Shown piece after piece: positions 9,546 through 18,363 of a stretch of DNA of 32,750 nt. Numbering within the stretch: position 1 is the first letter of the stretch; each line of letters starts with the position of its first letter. The notes under the pieces were generated by a model that made no database searches, was not told the DNA's origin, and saw only the letters and a list, made by a program, of their open reading frames with translations. The DNA is from an uncultured Lachnospiraceae bacterium (GTDB lineage: Bacteria; Bacillota; Clostridia; Lachnospirales; Lachnospiraceae): positions 1 through 32,750 of the forward strand of contig CANAZK010000012.1 of NCBI GenBank assembly GCA_947366105.1, written 5' to 3'. A program made the position numbers and the translations under genes.

Positions 9546-10769
9546 CTATGAGCGATAGTCTGCGTTAATCTCAATATATCCGTGGGTCAAATCGCAGCCC
9601 CATGCCGTTGCTTTCGCATCGCCCATCTTCACGTCCGCTGTTGCGGCGACTTCCGGCTGTGATAAAATCTCTGTCGCCTTCTCTTCGCTGAAATCAAGCG
9701 CCACGCCGTTTTCGGCAATCTGAATCTTACCCGCCCTGCTTTCAAAGAATAAGTCTACCTTCTCCGGGTCAAACTGTGCCCCGGAATATCCCATAGCACA
9801 GATAATGCGTCCCCAGTTGGCGTCATGTCCTGCAATGGCTGTCTTTGTAAGATTGGAACATGCAATGGCCTTACTCAATTTTACTGCCGCCTCCTTTGAT
9901 TCGGCGCCGATAACGTTCACTTCAAATAATGCCGTCGCTCCTTCGCCGTCCCCCGCAATCTTTTTCGCAAGATATTCATTGACTGTATGAAGCGCCTCTG
10001 CAAATCTGAAGTAGTCTTTGGATCCCTCTGCAATCTCCTCATTCTCCGCCATACCGTTTGCCATAACAAGCACCGTATCGTTTGTGGATGTATCTCCGTC
10101 TACAGAAATCATATTATATGTATCATTCACATCTTCGCTTAATGCCTTCTGAAGCGCAGATTTTGAAATGACTGCATCTGTTGTTATAAAGCTCAGCATA
10201 GTACACATATTCGGATGAATCATACCGGAACCCTTCGCCATGCCGCCTATCGTAACCGTTTTCCCCCCGGCCTCAATCTCTACGGCAATCTCTTTCTCGC
10301 ATGTATCGGTTGTCATGATGGCCTTTGCCGCCGCAGTTCCGGCTTCAAGAGTATCTGCCTTAGCTTTTGCAAGCATTGCCACTCCGTTTTGGATTCTGTC
10401 AATCGGAAGCTGTCTGCCGATAACGCCGGTGGAACCTAACAGAACGCTGTCCGCCGGAATGGAAAACTCCCTTGCAGCCGCATCTGCCGTGTCTTTGCAG
10501 TAACCATATCCTTCCTGTCCCGTGCATGCATTGGCAATCCCTGAGTTCACAATAACTGCCTGTACAAACGGGCTTTCCTTTACAATTTTCTGATCCCATG
10601 TAACCGGTGCAGCCTTAGCCACATTTGTTGTAAATGTTCCTGCCGCTACACACGGTTTCCGGCTGTACACCGCCGCCATATCCGTACGGTTCTTATACTT
10701 AATTTCTGCCGCTACGCCTGCTGCCTCAAATCCTTTCGCCGCGGTTACCCCGCCTTGAATCCTTTTCAT
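9546..10769 (-). CDS. argJ: Bifunctional ornithine acetyltransferase / N-acetylglutamate synthase
   Basis: IQGGVTAAKGFEAAGVAAEIKYKNRTDMAAVYSRKPCVAAGTFTTN...GMIHPNMCTMLSFITTD...KKIAGDGEGATALFEV (autoprocessing GEGAT motif). Confidence 0.96.
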   Translation of the reverse strand: MKRIQGGVTAAKGFEAAGVAAEIKYKNRTDMAAVYSRKPCVAAGTFTTNVAKAAPVTWDQKIVKESPFVQAVIVNSGIANACTGQEGYGYCKDTADAAAREFSIPADSVLLGSTGVIGRQLPIDRIQNGVAMLAKAKADTLEAGTAAAKAIMTTDTCEKEIAVEIEAGGKTVTIGGMAKGSGMIHPNMCTMLSFITTDAVISKSALQKALSEDVNDTYNMISVDGDTSTNDTVLVMANGMAENEEIAEGSKDYFRFAEALHTVNEYLAKKIAGDGEGATALFEVNVIGAESKEAAVKLSKAIACSNLTKTAIAGHDANWGRIICAMGYSGAQFDPEKVDLFFESRAGKIQIAENGVALDFSEEKATEILSQPEVAATADVKMGDAKATAWGCDLTHGYIEINADYRS

Positions 10770-10784
10770 ACGCTTCTTCTCCTT

Positions 10785-11228
10785 CTATTTATTAAATGCT
10801 GTAATATTTGCTTCATTCAACGTAAAATCATAATAATTCAAATCTCGCCTCTTCGTCCAGCCGATTTCGTTCCAAAAGGCATTCCCGATATCGTTTTCCG
10901 TAAATGCGATGAGACAGACCTTGTTAATCTCCTCTTCCTTAAGGGCTTCCATTGCCCTCACAACCATAGACTTGCCGATTCCATGCATACGGTAAGCAGG
11001 ATCCACGCATACGTGGTAAAAGCTCCCTCTCCTTCCGTCATGACCGCAGAGAATACTTCCAACGATTTTCCCGTCCTCCTCCGCCACAATACTTGTTGCA
11101 GGATTGCGTCTTAAGAACCTTTCAACCCCCTCCTTGGAATCATCCATGCTCCGTATTCCAAAACCCTTTATTTTCTTCCAAAGGGCAAATACTTCATCGT
11201 AATCCTCAATTGTCATCACTCGTATCAT
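10785..11228 (-). CDS. GNAT-family N-acetyltransferase (YpeA-like) inside the arg gene block
   Basis: 147 aa MIRVMTIEDYDEVFALWKKIKGFGIRSMDDSKEGVERFLRRNPATSIVAEEDGKIVGSILCGHDGRRGSFYHVCVDPAYRMHGIGKSMVVRAMEAL, with a RxxGxG/A-type acetyl-CoA motif (RMHGIGKS). Confidence 0.88.
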   Translation of the reverse strand: MIRVMTIEDYDEVFALWKKIKGFGIRSMDDSKEGVERFLRRNPATSIVAEEDGKIVGSILCGHDGRRGSFYHVCVDPAYRMHGIGKSMVVRAMEALKEEEINKVCLIAFTENDIGNAFWNEIGWTKRRDLNYYDFTLNEANITAFNK

Positions 11229-11272
11229 ATGATTTCTCCTGATATTTTCTATAATTATAGAATCTTATACGG

Positions 11273-12313
11273 TTACGGAAACATCGGAACAAGATTCAGT
11301 CCTTCTGTCTCCGGCAGACCAAACATTAAGTTCATGTTCTGTACAGCCTGTCCCGCCGCGCCTTTTACTAAATTGTCCATAGCCCCCATCATAATGATGC
11401 GGTTTGTTCTTGGGTCAATCTTGAAGTTCACGTCTACATAATTACTTCCCTCTACCCATTTTGTCTGCGGACACACATCCTTATCAAGCACACGGACAAA
11501 TTTCTCATTGTCATAATATTTATCGTATACCGCCTTGATTGCTTCGTAATTTGTTTCCTTCTTAAGGGAAGCGTACGCCGTCACAAGAATTCCACGATTC
11601 ATAGGTACAAGGTGCGGTGTGAAATTGATAGTCGTGTTCTCGCCTGACGCATACCCTAACTGCTCTTCAATCTCCGGCGTATGTCTGTGTCCCGCCACAC
11701 CGTAAGCTTTTATATTTTCATTCACTTCACAATAAAGATTGTCCGTCTTGGCTCCTCTTCCTGCGCCCGATGTACCTGATTTTGCATCGATAATAATTGT
11801 ATTCATGTCAATCAGACCTTCTTTGGCAAGGGGATAGACGGATAAAAATGAACATGTAGGATAGCAGCCCGGATTGGCAATAAGTCTTGCATTTCTAATT
11901 GCTTCCCTGTTCACTTCACATAAGCCGTAGACTGCTTCTTCTATAAACTGCGGCGCCGGATGCTTAATTTTATACCATTCTTCATAAATATTCACATCTT
12001 TAATACGAAAATCCGCACTTAAATCCACAATCTTTACCTTGGATAATATCTCCTCACTCACAAGAGATGCACATAAGCCCTGCGGTGTTGCCGTGAATAT
12101 CACATCCACTTCATCCGCCAACGCCTCCATATTATCATCCATGCAGACCGCATCCACAATCTGAAACATATTCCGGTAAACGTCTGCATACCTCTTATCT
12201 ATATAGCTTCTGGAGCCGTACCATTTGATTTCCACATCCTTGTGCCCCATTAATATTCTTACAAGTTCCCCTCCCGCATAGCCGGTGGAACCTATGATTC
12301 CTGCTTTAATCAT
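11273..12313 (-). CDS. argC: N-acetyl-gamma-glutamyl-phosphate reductase
   Basis: MIKAGIIGSTGYAGGELVRILMGHKDVEI...LIANPGCYPTCSFLSVYPLAKEGLID...DAKSGTSGAGRGAK...AYGVAGHRHTPEIEEQL. Confidence 0.96.
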   Translation of the reverse strand: MIKAGIIGSTGYAGGELVRILMGHKDVEIKWYGSRSYIDKRYADVYRNMFQIVDAVCMDDNMEALADEVDVIFTATPQGLCASLVSEEILSKVKIVDLSADFRIKDVNIYEEWYKIKHPAPQFIEEAVYGLCEVNREAIRNARLIANPGCYPTCSFLSVYPLAKEGLIDMNTIIIDAKSGTSGAGRGAKTDNLYCEVNENIKAYGVAGHRHTPEIEEQLGYASGENTTINFTPHLVPMNRGILVTAYASLKKETNYEAIKAVYDKYYDNEKFVRVLDKDVCPQTKWVEGSNYVDVNFKIDPRTNRIIMMGAMDNLVKGAAGQAVQNMNLMFGLPETEGLNLVPMFP

Positions 12314-12327
12314 CTATGTACCCGCCT

Positions 12328-12343
12328 TTCAAAATATGCATTC
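12328..12343. promoter_or_regulatory. ARG-box-like site near the argC transcription start
   Basis: TTCAAAATATGCATTC resembles ArgR/AhrC half-sites (ATTCA / TGCAT) and sits between the argC -10 and start codon. Confidence 0.3.
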
Positions 12344-12349
12344 TGCTTT

Positions 12350-12377
12350 ATTTTACACCCTCATACAGATTTGTCAA
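12350..12377 (-). promoter_or_regulatory. Candidate argC promoter (TTGACA-N16-TAAAAT)
   Basis: Minus strand TTGACA (complement of 12372-12377), 16-bp spacer, TAAAAT (complement of 12350-12355). Confidence 0.6.
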
Positions 12378-12467
12378 GTAGTCCTTTTCATTTTTATGCA
12401 TATTATTCATTATTTATGTAATATTATGCACTTATTTACTGGTTTTTGCAAATATTCAAATTTTGTA

Positions 12468-12496
12468 TTGCATATTTATGCTTTATGGTGTATATT
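12468..12496 (+). promoter_or_regulatory. Candidate argG promoter with an overlapping ARG-box-like operator
   Basis: TTGCAT (12468-12473), N17, TATATT (12491-12496). TTGCATATTTATGCTT (12468-12483) overlaps the -35; its reverse complement AAGCATAAATATGCAA matches 12 of 16 positions of ATGAATAAAAATTCAA (AhrC-type consensus recalled from B. subtilis). Confidence 0.45.
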
Positions 12497-12540
12497 ATCA
12501 TTGTTGAATCTGTGAAAATATTGTTAGGAGGCATTTTAAT

Positions 12541-13758
12541 ATGAAAGAAAAAGTAGTTTTAGCATACTCAGGAGGACTTGATACTACGGCTATCATCCCA
12601 TGGTTAAAAGAAAATTTTGATTATGAAGTTATCTGCTGCTGCATCGACTGTGGTCAAGGCGAAGAATTAGACGGTTTGGAAGAAAGAGCCAAATTATCAG
12701 GCGCTTCCAAATTATATATCGAAAATATCATCGACGAGTTCTGTAATGATTATATCGTTCCATGCGTGCAGGCAAACGCTGTATACGAGAATAAATATCT
12801 CCTTGGAACATCCATGGCGCGCCCTGGAATTGCAAAAAAATTAGTTGAGGTTGCAAGAAAAGAAGGCGCAACAGCTATCTGCCACGGCGCAACAGGCAAG
12901 GGAAACGATCAAATCCGTTTTGAACTTGGCATCAAAGCCCTTGCTCCTGACATTAAAATTATTGCACCTTGGAGAATGACAGACATTTGGACTATGCAGT
13001 CCCGTGAAGATGAGATTGAATACTGCAGGCAGCACGGCATTGATTTACCGTTTGATGCAAGCCACAGCTACAGCCGCGACCGTAACTTATGGCACATCAG
13101 TCATGAGGGGCTTGAGCTGGAGGATCCTGCACAGGAACCGAATTTTGACCACCTATTAGTTCTTGGCGTGACACCTGAAAAGGCTCCGGATCAGGGTGAA
13201 TATGTAACGATGACGTTTGAAAAAGGAGTTCCTGTCAGTATAAACGGTGAAAAACTGAAAGTATCGGAAATCATCACAAAATTGAATGAACTTGGCGGAA
13301 AACACGGCGTCGGTATCTGCGATATCGTGGAGAACCGTGTAGTAGGAATGAAATCACGCGGCGTATACGAGACTCCGGGCGGAACAATTCTTATGGAGGC
13401 CCACCAGCAGTTGGAGGAACTTGTATTAGACCGGGCTACATATGAAGTGAAAAAAGACATGGGTAACAAGCTTGCTCAGATTGTATACGAAGGTAAATGG
13501 TTCACTCCGCTTCGCGAGGCTGTCCAGGCATTTATCGAGTCTACGCAGGAATATGTGACAGGAGAGGTAAAATTCAAGCTCTATAAAGGCAACATTATCA
13601 AAGCCGGAACAACTTCTCCATACTCCTTATACAGCGAATCACTGGCAAGCTTCACAACGGGCGAATTATACGACCATCACGATGCAGACGGATTCATCAA
13701 TCTTTTCGGACTTCCGCTTAAGGTCCGCGCGCTGAAAATGGCGGAGGCTGAAAAATAA
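12541..13758 (+). CDS. argG: Argininosuccinate synthase
   Basis: [59 protein letters not shown]...[27 protein letters not shown] upstream. Confidence 0.97.
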   Translation: MKEKVVLAYSGGLDTTAIIPWLKENFDYEVICCCIDCGQGEELDGLEERAKLSGASKLYIENIIDEFCNDYIVPCVQANAVYENKYLLGTSMARPGIAKKLVEVARKEGATAICHGATGKGNDQIRFELGIKALAPDIKIIAPWRMTDIWTMQSREDEIEYCRQHGIDLPFDASHSYSRDRNLWHISHEGLELEDPAQEPNFDHLLVLGVTPEKAPDQGEYVTMTFEKGVPVSINGEKLKVSEIITKLNELGGKHGVGICDIVENRVVGMKSRGVYETPGGTILMEAHQQLEELVLDRATYEVKKDMGNKLAQIVYEGKWFTPLREAVQAFIESTQEYVTGEVKFKLYKGNIIKAGTTSPYSLYSESLASFTTGELYDHHDADGFINLFGLPLKVRALKMAEAEK

Positions 13759-13803
13759 TTATAAAAAATTCCCTCTTACGGAATTTACCGTAAAAAAGGT
13801 TCA

Positions 13804-13852
13804 CCGGAAAGCAGACTTCATCAACTGAACGCTTTCCGGCGGCCTTTTTATT
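13804..13852 (+). terminator. Intrinsic terminator after argG
   Basis: CCGGAAAGC (13804-13812) / GCTTTCCGG (13831-13839), followed by CGGCCTTTTTATTT. Confidence 0.75.
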
Positions 13853-13870
13853 TCATCTTTATATATCTTT

Positions 13871-14947
13871 CTACGGAAGTATAATCCGCATAAACTGCAT
13901 GAATTGGGATTCCTCATTCATACTGCCCGCAAGTTCCTGTATATTCACAGTGACACTGGTCGTAACGGCATCTCCATACACTGGTTCTGCAGCATATTTC
14001 TCATATATATTGACCGCCTCCTCCTTTACCTGCGCTTCACTGTAATAGGTTCCTCCCTCCAATTCTTCCATTGCCTTTTGGAGACTTAAATTCGGAACTA
14101 CATCCACCTCTACTATATAGGAATATTCAGATTCACGTCTTGGAATTCCCACAGTATAATTGCAATTTGCCATTATTGTCTTTAACGCAGCCTCCACACG
14201 CATATTCTGTTCTTCAGAAAGTCCGATACCGTCTATTTCTTCAAACGCTTCCTCATACCATGCCATGACTTCTTCATCGGTCATTCCTGTATGTTCACAG
14301 TATCTGTCAATCTCTCCTTTGAACATTGCATCCATATACGCCTTCAAAAAGTCCTGCCTGTCAAATGCCCTGGCAATTATATTGTATGAGTTCATATACC
14401 CCGGAAGAGCTTTCTGCAGCAGTATAAGCATATCTTCCGAAGATACCTCCAGCTTGTCTCCAGATTTCTTTACTTCCACATACTCCCACGTCTCTTCTTT
14501 GTATACAGGATCTTCCAAAAGAGAAATGTCCTGTATCACAACATTTTTAAGCTCTGCCTGAAAATCCGCCGACTGCATATTTTCCGCATATGCAATATCT
14601 GCAGCTTCCAAAACGGCCTTCATATCCAACGGCTTAAAGTTCATTTTCACACGATATCCGTTTTCGCCGTTGCTTTCTGCCGCCTCCGCCTTAAACTCAA
14701 CTTTTTTCAAAGCCGTTTGGAGCAGCTTAAGATATTCTTCCTTGGCATTCTCAGGAAACGCAATCGTAAACTCTTCCTGCCTTGATGCTGTCCCGGCGTC
14801 CAAAAGTTCTGTAAGTCTGTCATGATCCTCCTTTATCTCGGTAATCTCTTTACCGACCTGCTCCGTGACTTTTTCTGCATCACCGCACCCGGCAAAAAAC
14901 AGCGCCGCCGCTATTGCCAGCATAAATGCCGCCGCTCTCTTTCTCAT
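13871..14947 (-). CDS. Predicted lipoprotein of unknown function (DUF5105-like architecture)
   Basis: 358 aa with signal peptide and lipobox LFFAGCG, then two similar alpha/beta modules. Strong RBS AAAGGAGGG. Confidence 0.7.
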   Translation of the reverse strand: MRKRAAAFMLAIAAALFFAGCGDAEKVTEQVGKEITEIKEDHDRLTELLDAGTASRQEEFTIAFPENAKEEYLKLLQTALKKVEFKAEAAESNGENGYRVKMNFKPLDMKAVLEAADIAYAENMQSADFQAELKNVVIQDISLLEDPVYKEETWEYVEVKKSGDKLEVSSEDMLILLQKALPGYMNSYNIIARAFDRQDFLKAYMDAMFKGEIDRYCEHTGMTDEEVMAWYEEAFEEIDGIGLSEEQNMRVEAALKTIMANCNYTVGIPRRESEYSYIVEVDVVPNLSLQKAMEELEGGTYYSEAQVKEEAVNIYEKYAAEPVYGDAVTTSVTVNIQELAGSMNEESQFMQFMRIILP

Positions 14948-15014
14948 AAGTTATCCCTCCTTTAATCCTGTTAAGGATATATTACACTATAATGGAGGTA
15001 ACTTACAATAGCTC

Positions 15015-17018
15015 TTACAGAAAATCCGGCAGCATTCCCTTTCGGATATAGTAGGTTTCTGTGTCATATTTTGTTGTAATCTCAACATGCAAACCGCGCT
15101 CTGTCGTCGATTTGATAAAATCATCGCCTATACGGAGGCCGTCAAGCACCTCCTGCATCTGCTCCGCTTCCGTCACCTTAATATTTTGTGCATCCGTATA
15201 TGTGTTTTCGTTTTCCTCTCCCCGGAAGTCCTTAATGTCCATGCTTATTATATCCTCCGGCTTCAGTTCTCCCGGAACCTCAATATACTCCTCCAGCACG
15301 CGGATCATATCCGTAAATTCAGCATAAATCGGAAAATAAGTATCCCCGTCTCCTTTTTCGGAACATATAAGCTGCCCGATCACATTCCCGTCAGTAAATA
15401 CGGATAAAGGCTGTGTTTCCATCTCGGCAATATATGCATCCATAATATTCTTCATCCTATCTATTGGGACTGGAACCACCGTGGTTTTTCCTAAGATATC
15501 CTTAAAGGAATAAGTGTGAAACGTTTCTTCTTCCATTTGGTCAAGTCCTAACACCTCTCTGCGGTATTCCTTCATTTGGAACAACCCCTCTATGCAGTCA
15601 AATAAAGTTTCCTCTTCTACCCAGTAACTTCTGTATACTGTTTTTCCATTTTTCAAATAGCAGGCAATCGTCACAAAGTTTTCGTCTCCTGAATCATGCT
15701 TTCCTACCCGGCCTATTCCGTCTTGGGCCGCTTCATAAATACCGTCAAAATCCTGAACTTTCCTTTTTGCCAATACATCTTTGTACCGCTCTCCGTCCCA
15801 CCAGTAACCTCCGTACGGAGAAACGCCGTTCAACGAATAGGTGTCGATGGACATCGCCTCTATCTCTTCCTTTTTCGGAAGGTATGAATTATATCCTGTT
15901 AAGTCAAAACGAATCACCGCACATATTGCAGCCGTAAGTAAAAGCGCCGCTCCCAGTGAGATTTTCTTTTTGAATATCATCTTAACATCCATTGAATAGA
16001 TAAACTCGATTACGGCACACACTATAATAACAGCCAGAATACTTATAAAGAACAGCCACCCCGTACTCATTTCTCCCTGTGTATTATTTTGGCTGCTCAC
16101 CGTAACTCCAAACAAAAGACCCGCCGTCACTGCAGCCAAAAACTTAATAACAGGCTCTGACTTCTTAAATGCCATCGCCTTTCCGGCTCCCTCTGCCGGA
16201 CGAAATTTATATAGAATAAGCGCAGCTGCAGATGCTGCTAAAACAGCTATAACCGATATAATAATTGATGTTGTAATGCTGTCCCCTTGTCCGTACTTGT
16301 CGGCAATCACATAATATGCCATAATCGGAGACGCCGTCATCGCACGCTTCCCGTAAATATTGCCCATAAAGCCATACATTGCGCCCGTCGTCATATAAGT
16401 CTCGTAAGCCTGCAGCATAATATACTCTTTCAAGGCAATTACAGTCGGTCCATAGAACATCAGCACACAAACTCCCAATAATCCGGTGATGCTCTTTCCT
16501 GTGAGAATAATAGCAATAGATGTAACCGCATATATTAACAGGAAAAACAGGATATTGGCGCCGATTATCAAAAGAGCACTGCCAAAAACCTCCGGAACGG
16601 CAATACGATTAACAGCTCCCATTATCATATGCAAAATATAGCCGAGCACATATGGCGCCATAATCTGCAAAAGGCTGCTCACATAAGTCACAGCAAACCA
16701 TTTCTCCCTTCTGACCGGAAGGCTGTTATAGAAATCCAGCTGTTTCTTGGAATGCAGATGAGAAAAAGAGGTAATACCGCTGATAATCGCTCCCATCACT
16801 ATCAAAGGAGACATTTTTACATCGCCAAGTCCCATTATATCATGCTGAAACCAAATTTGGATTTCTTTGGCAGTCGAGTAGGCAAGCTGTCCCTCATATT
16901 GAATCATTGTGGAAATGGGAATAATAACAACAAACAGGGTGATAAACATCAGGAACATCCATACCCTCTTTTTTATATCTTCTTTCAATAATTTATAAAA
17001 TGAAATTCTTGATGTCAT
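15015..17018 (-). CDS. ABC-2 type transporter permease with C-terminal extracytoplasmic domain
   Basis: 667 aa. N-terminal FYKLLKEDIKKRVWMFLMFITLFVVIIP..., several TM segments (HLHSKKQLDFYNSLPVRREKWFAVTYVSSLLQIMAPYVLGYILH), then a soluble C-terminal domain. Overlaps the upstream ATPase ORF. Confidence 0.82.
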   Translation of the reverse strand: MTSRISFYKLLKEDIKKRVWMFLMFITLFVVIIPISTMIQYEGQLAYSTAKEIQIWFQHDIMGLGDVKMSPLIVMGAIISGITSFSHLHSKKQLDFYNSLPVRREKWFAVTYVSSLLQIMAPYVLGYILHMIMGAVNRIAVPEVFGSALLIIGANILFFLLIYAVTSIAIILTGKSITGLLGVCVLMFYGPTVIALKEYIMLQAYETYMTTGAMYGFMGNIYGKRAMTASPIMAYYVIADKYGQGDSITTSIIISVIAVLAASAAALILYKFRPAEGAGKAMAFKKSEPVIKFLAAVTAGLLFGVTVSSQNNTQGEMSTGWLFFISILAVIIVCAVIEFIYSMDVKMIFKKKISLGAALLLTAAICAVIRFDLTGYNSYLPKKEEIEAMSIDTYSLNGVSPYGGYWWDGERYKDVLAKRKVQDFDGIYEAAQDGIGRVGKHDSGDENFVTIACYLKNGKTVYRSYWVEEETLFDCIEGLFQMKEYRREVLGLDQMEEETFHTYSFKDILGKTTVVPVPIDRMKNIMDAYIAEMETQPLSVFTDGNVIGQLICSEKGDGDTYFPIYAEFTDMIRVLEEYIEVPGELKPEDIISMDIKDFRGEENENTYTDAQNIKVTEAEQMQEVLDGLRIGDDFIKSTTERGLHVEITTKYDTETYYIRKGMLPDFL

Positions 17019-17895
17019 ATCCCTCTACCTCCATTTCACTAATAAATATTTCTTCCAACGACAGCGGAATACTCTCCATAAAGATCGGCTCTTTTTCCTC
17101 TACCCGGCTCATTATCTCTTCCCTTGTCCCCCGTGAAATAAAACTCAGAACCGAACCTCTCTTCTCATGCTGCAAAACCTCCAGTTCCGAAAGAAGTTTT
17201 TCCTCCATAACCGAGTTTTGAATCACACACTGTACTTTATGAATGTGGAATTTCATGTCCTCCAAATCCCTCGTGAAAAGAATCCCTCCCTTATGAAGCA
17301 GACCTACGGCGTCGCAGATGTCCTCCAGCTCCCTCAAATTGTGAGACGCAATAATCGGCGTAAACTCCCTGCTGAGCGTTTCTGACGCAAACAGACTTTT
17401 GACAGCCTGGCGCATAACCGGGTCAAGCCCGTCAAATGTTTCGTCACAGAGAAGATATTTCGTATTAGAGCAGACTCCAAGAAGCATGGAAACCTGCTTT
17501 TTCATTCCCTTGGAAAATGTACTTATTTTTCTCTCTTGTTCTATGTGGAATTTCTCCGCCAATTTATCAAACTGTTCTGCATTGAATTTCCTGTAAATCA
17601 TCTTGTAATAATTCTTCATTGTCTTCGCAGTCGCATTCGGGAGAAAATACGCCGTATCAGACAGGAAACAGACTTCTTCCTTCACGGAGCTGTTTTCATA
17701 TACCTCTTCGCCGTCAATCAGAATCTGACCCTTGTCCGGCTTCAAAACACCGCTCAGCAGTCTTAAAAATGTACTTTTCCCGGCGCCGTTACTGCCTACC
17801 AGTCCAAAAATCTGACATTCAGAAATCGTTGTACTGACAGAATCAACCGCCTTTATATTGTCAAATGTTTTCGTAAGTTCCCTTACCTCTATCAT
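16993..17895 (-). CDS. ABC transporter ATP-binding protein
   Basis: MIEVRELTKTFDNIKAVDSVSTTISECQIFGLVGSNGAGKSTFLRLLSG (Walker A), ISTFSKGMKKQVSMLLG (signature), YLLCDETFDGLDP (Walker B-like). RBS GGGGAGAGACAGAT precedes ATG 17895; the track ORF starts at 17940. Confidence 0.93.
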   Translation of the reverse strand: MIEVRELTKTFDNIKAVDSVSTTISECQIFGLVGSNGAGKSTFLRLLSGVLKPDKGQILIDGEEVYENSSVKEEVCFLSDTAYFLPNATAKTMKNYYKMIYRKFNAEQFDKLAEKFHIEQERKISTFSKGMKKQVSMLLGVCSNTKYLLCDETFDGLDPVMRQAVKSLFASETLSREFTPIIASHNLRELEDICDAVGLLHKGGILFTRDLEDMKFHIHKVQCVIQNSVMEEKLLSELEVLQHEKRGSVLSFISRGTREEIMSRVEEKEPIFMESIPLSLEEIFISEMEVEGYDIKNFIL

Positions 17896-18266
17896 ATCTG
17901 TCTCTCCCCTTTCCAGCAGTTTTCCAGCACCGCCTGACATTGAACCAACGTAATTCCAAGCGCTCTGCCTTCTTCCAAAAGCGTCGCCAGCTTTTCTATA
18001 AACGTATTTTTCTTCTGCTCAATCAGCACATCGCTTTCTGCCACGAAGTTCCCTCTTCCTTTCACAGGATAGATATACCCCTGCTGCTCCAGCACTGTAT
18101 ATGCTTTTTGTATGGTATTCGGATTAATAGACAACTCAACAGCAAGGGAGCGTACAGACGGCATTTGGCTTCCCGGAGGTAAAACTCCCTTTAAAATTAA
18201 TGTTTGAAACCGCTCCACAACCTGTTCATAAATGGGAGCCCTATTGTGATAATCAATTGTAACCAT
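17892..18266 (-). CDS. GntR-family transcriptional regulator, YtrA-like
   Basis: MVTIDYHNRAPIYEQVVERFQTLILKGVLPPGSQMPSVRSLAVELSINPNTIQKAYTVLEQQGYIYPVKGRGNFVAE. RBS AAAGGAGAAGAC precedes ATG 18266. Confidence 0.93.
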   Translation of the reverse strand: MVTIDYHNRAPIYEQVVERFQTLILKGVLPPGSQMPSVRSLAVELSINPNTIQKAYTVLEQQGYIYPVKGRGNFVAESDVLIEQKKNTFIEKLATLLEEGRALGITLVQCQAVLENCWKGERQI

Positions 18267-18284
18267 GTCTTCTCCTTTCTCAAG

Positions 18285-18319
18285 TTCTAAGTGTACTATC
18301 ATTATTAGTACACTTAGAA
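18285..18319. promoter_or_regulatory. Perfect 14-bp inverted repeat, candidate GntR/YtrA operator
   Basis: TTCTAAGTGTACTA (18285-18298), 7-nt spacer, TAGTACACTTAGAA (18306-18319). It overlaps the -10 of the promoter listed next. Confidence 0.75.
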
Positions 18320-18346
18320 TATAACATAATACAAGTACTGCGTCAA
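18318..18346 (-). promoter_or_regulatory. Candidate promoter of the gntR-ABC operon (TTGACG-N17-TATATT)
   Basis: Complement of 18341-18346 is TTGACG; complement of 18318-18323 is TATATT; 17-bp spacer. Confidence 0.65.
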
Positions 18347-18363
18347 GATTTAGAAAACTGATT

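Noticed and set aside
11247-11262. Perfect 16-bp palindrome TTCTATAATTATAGAA between argC and the GNAT gene
   Set aside because: Short, AT-only core and no T-run; could be an internal promoter or chance in AT-rich DNA.
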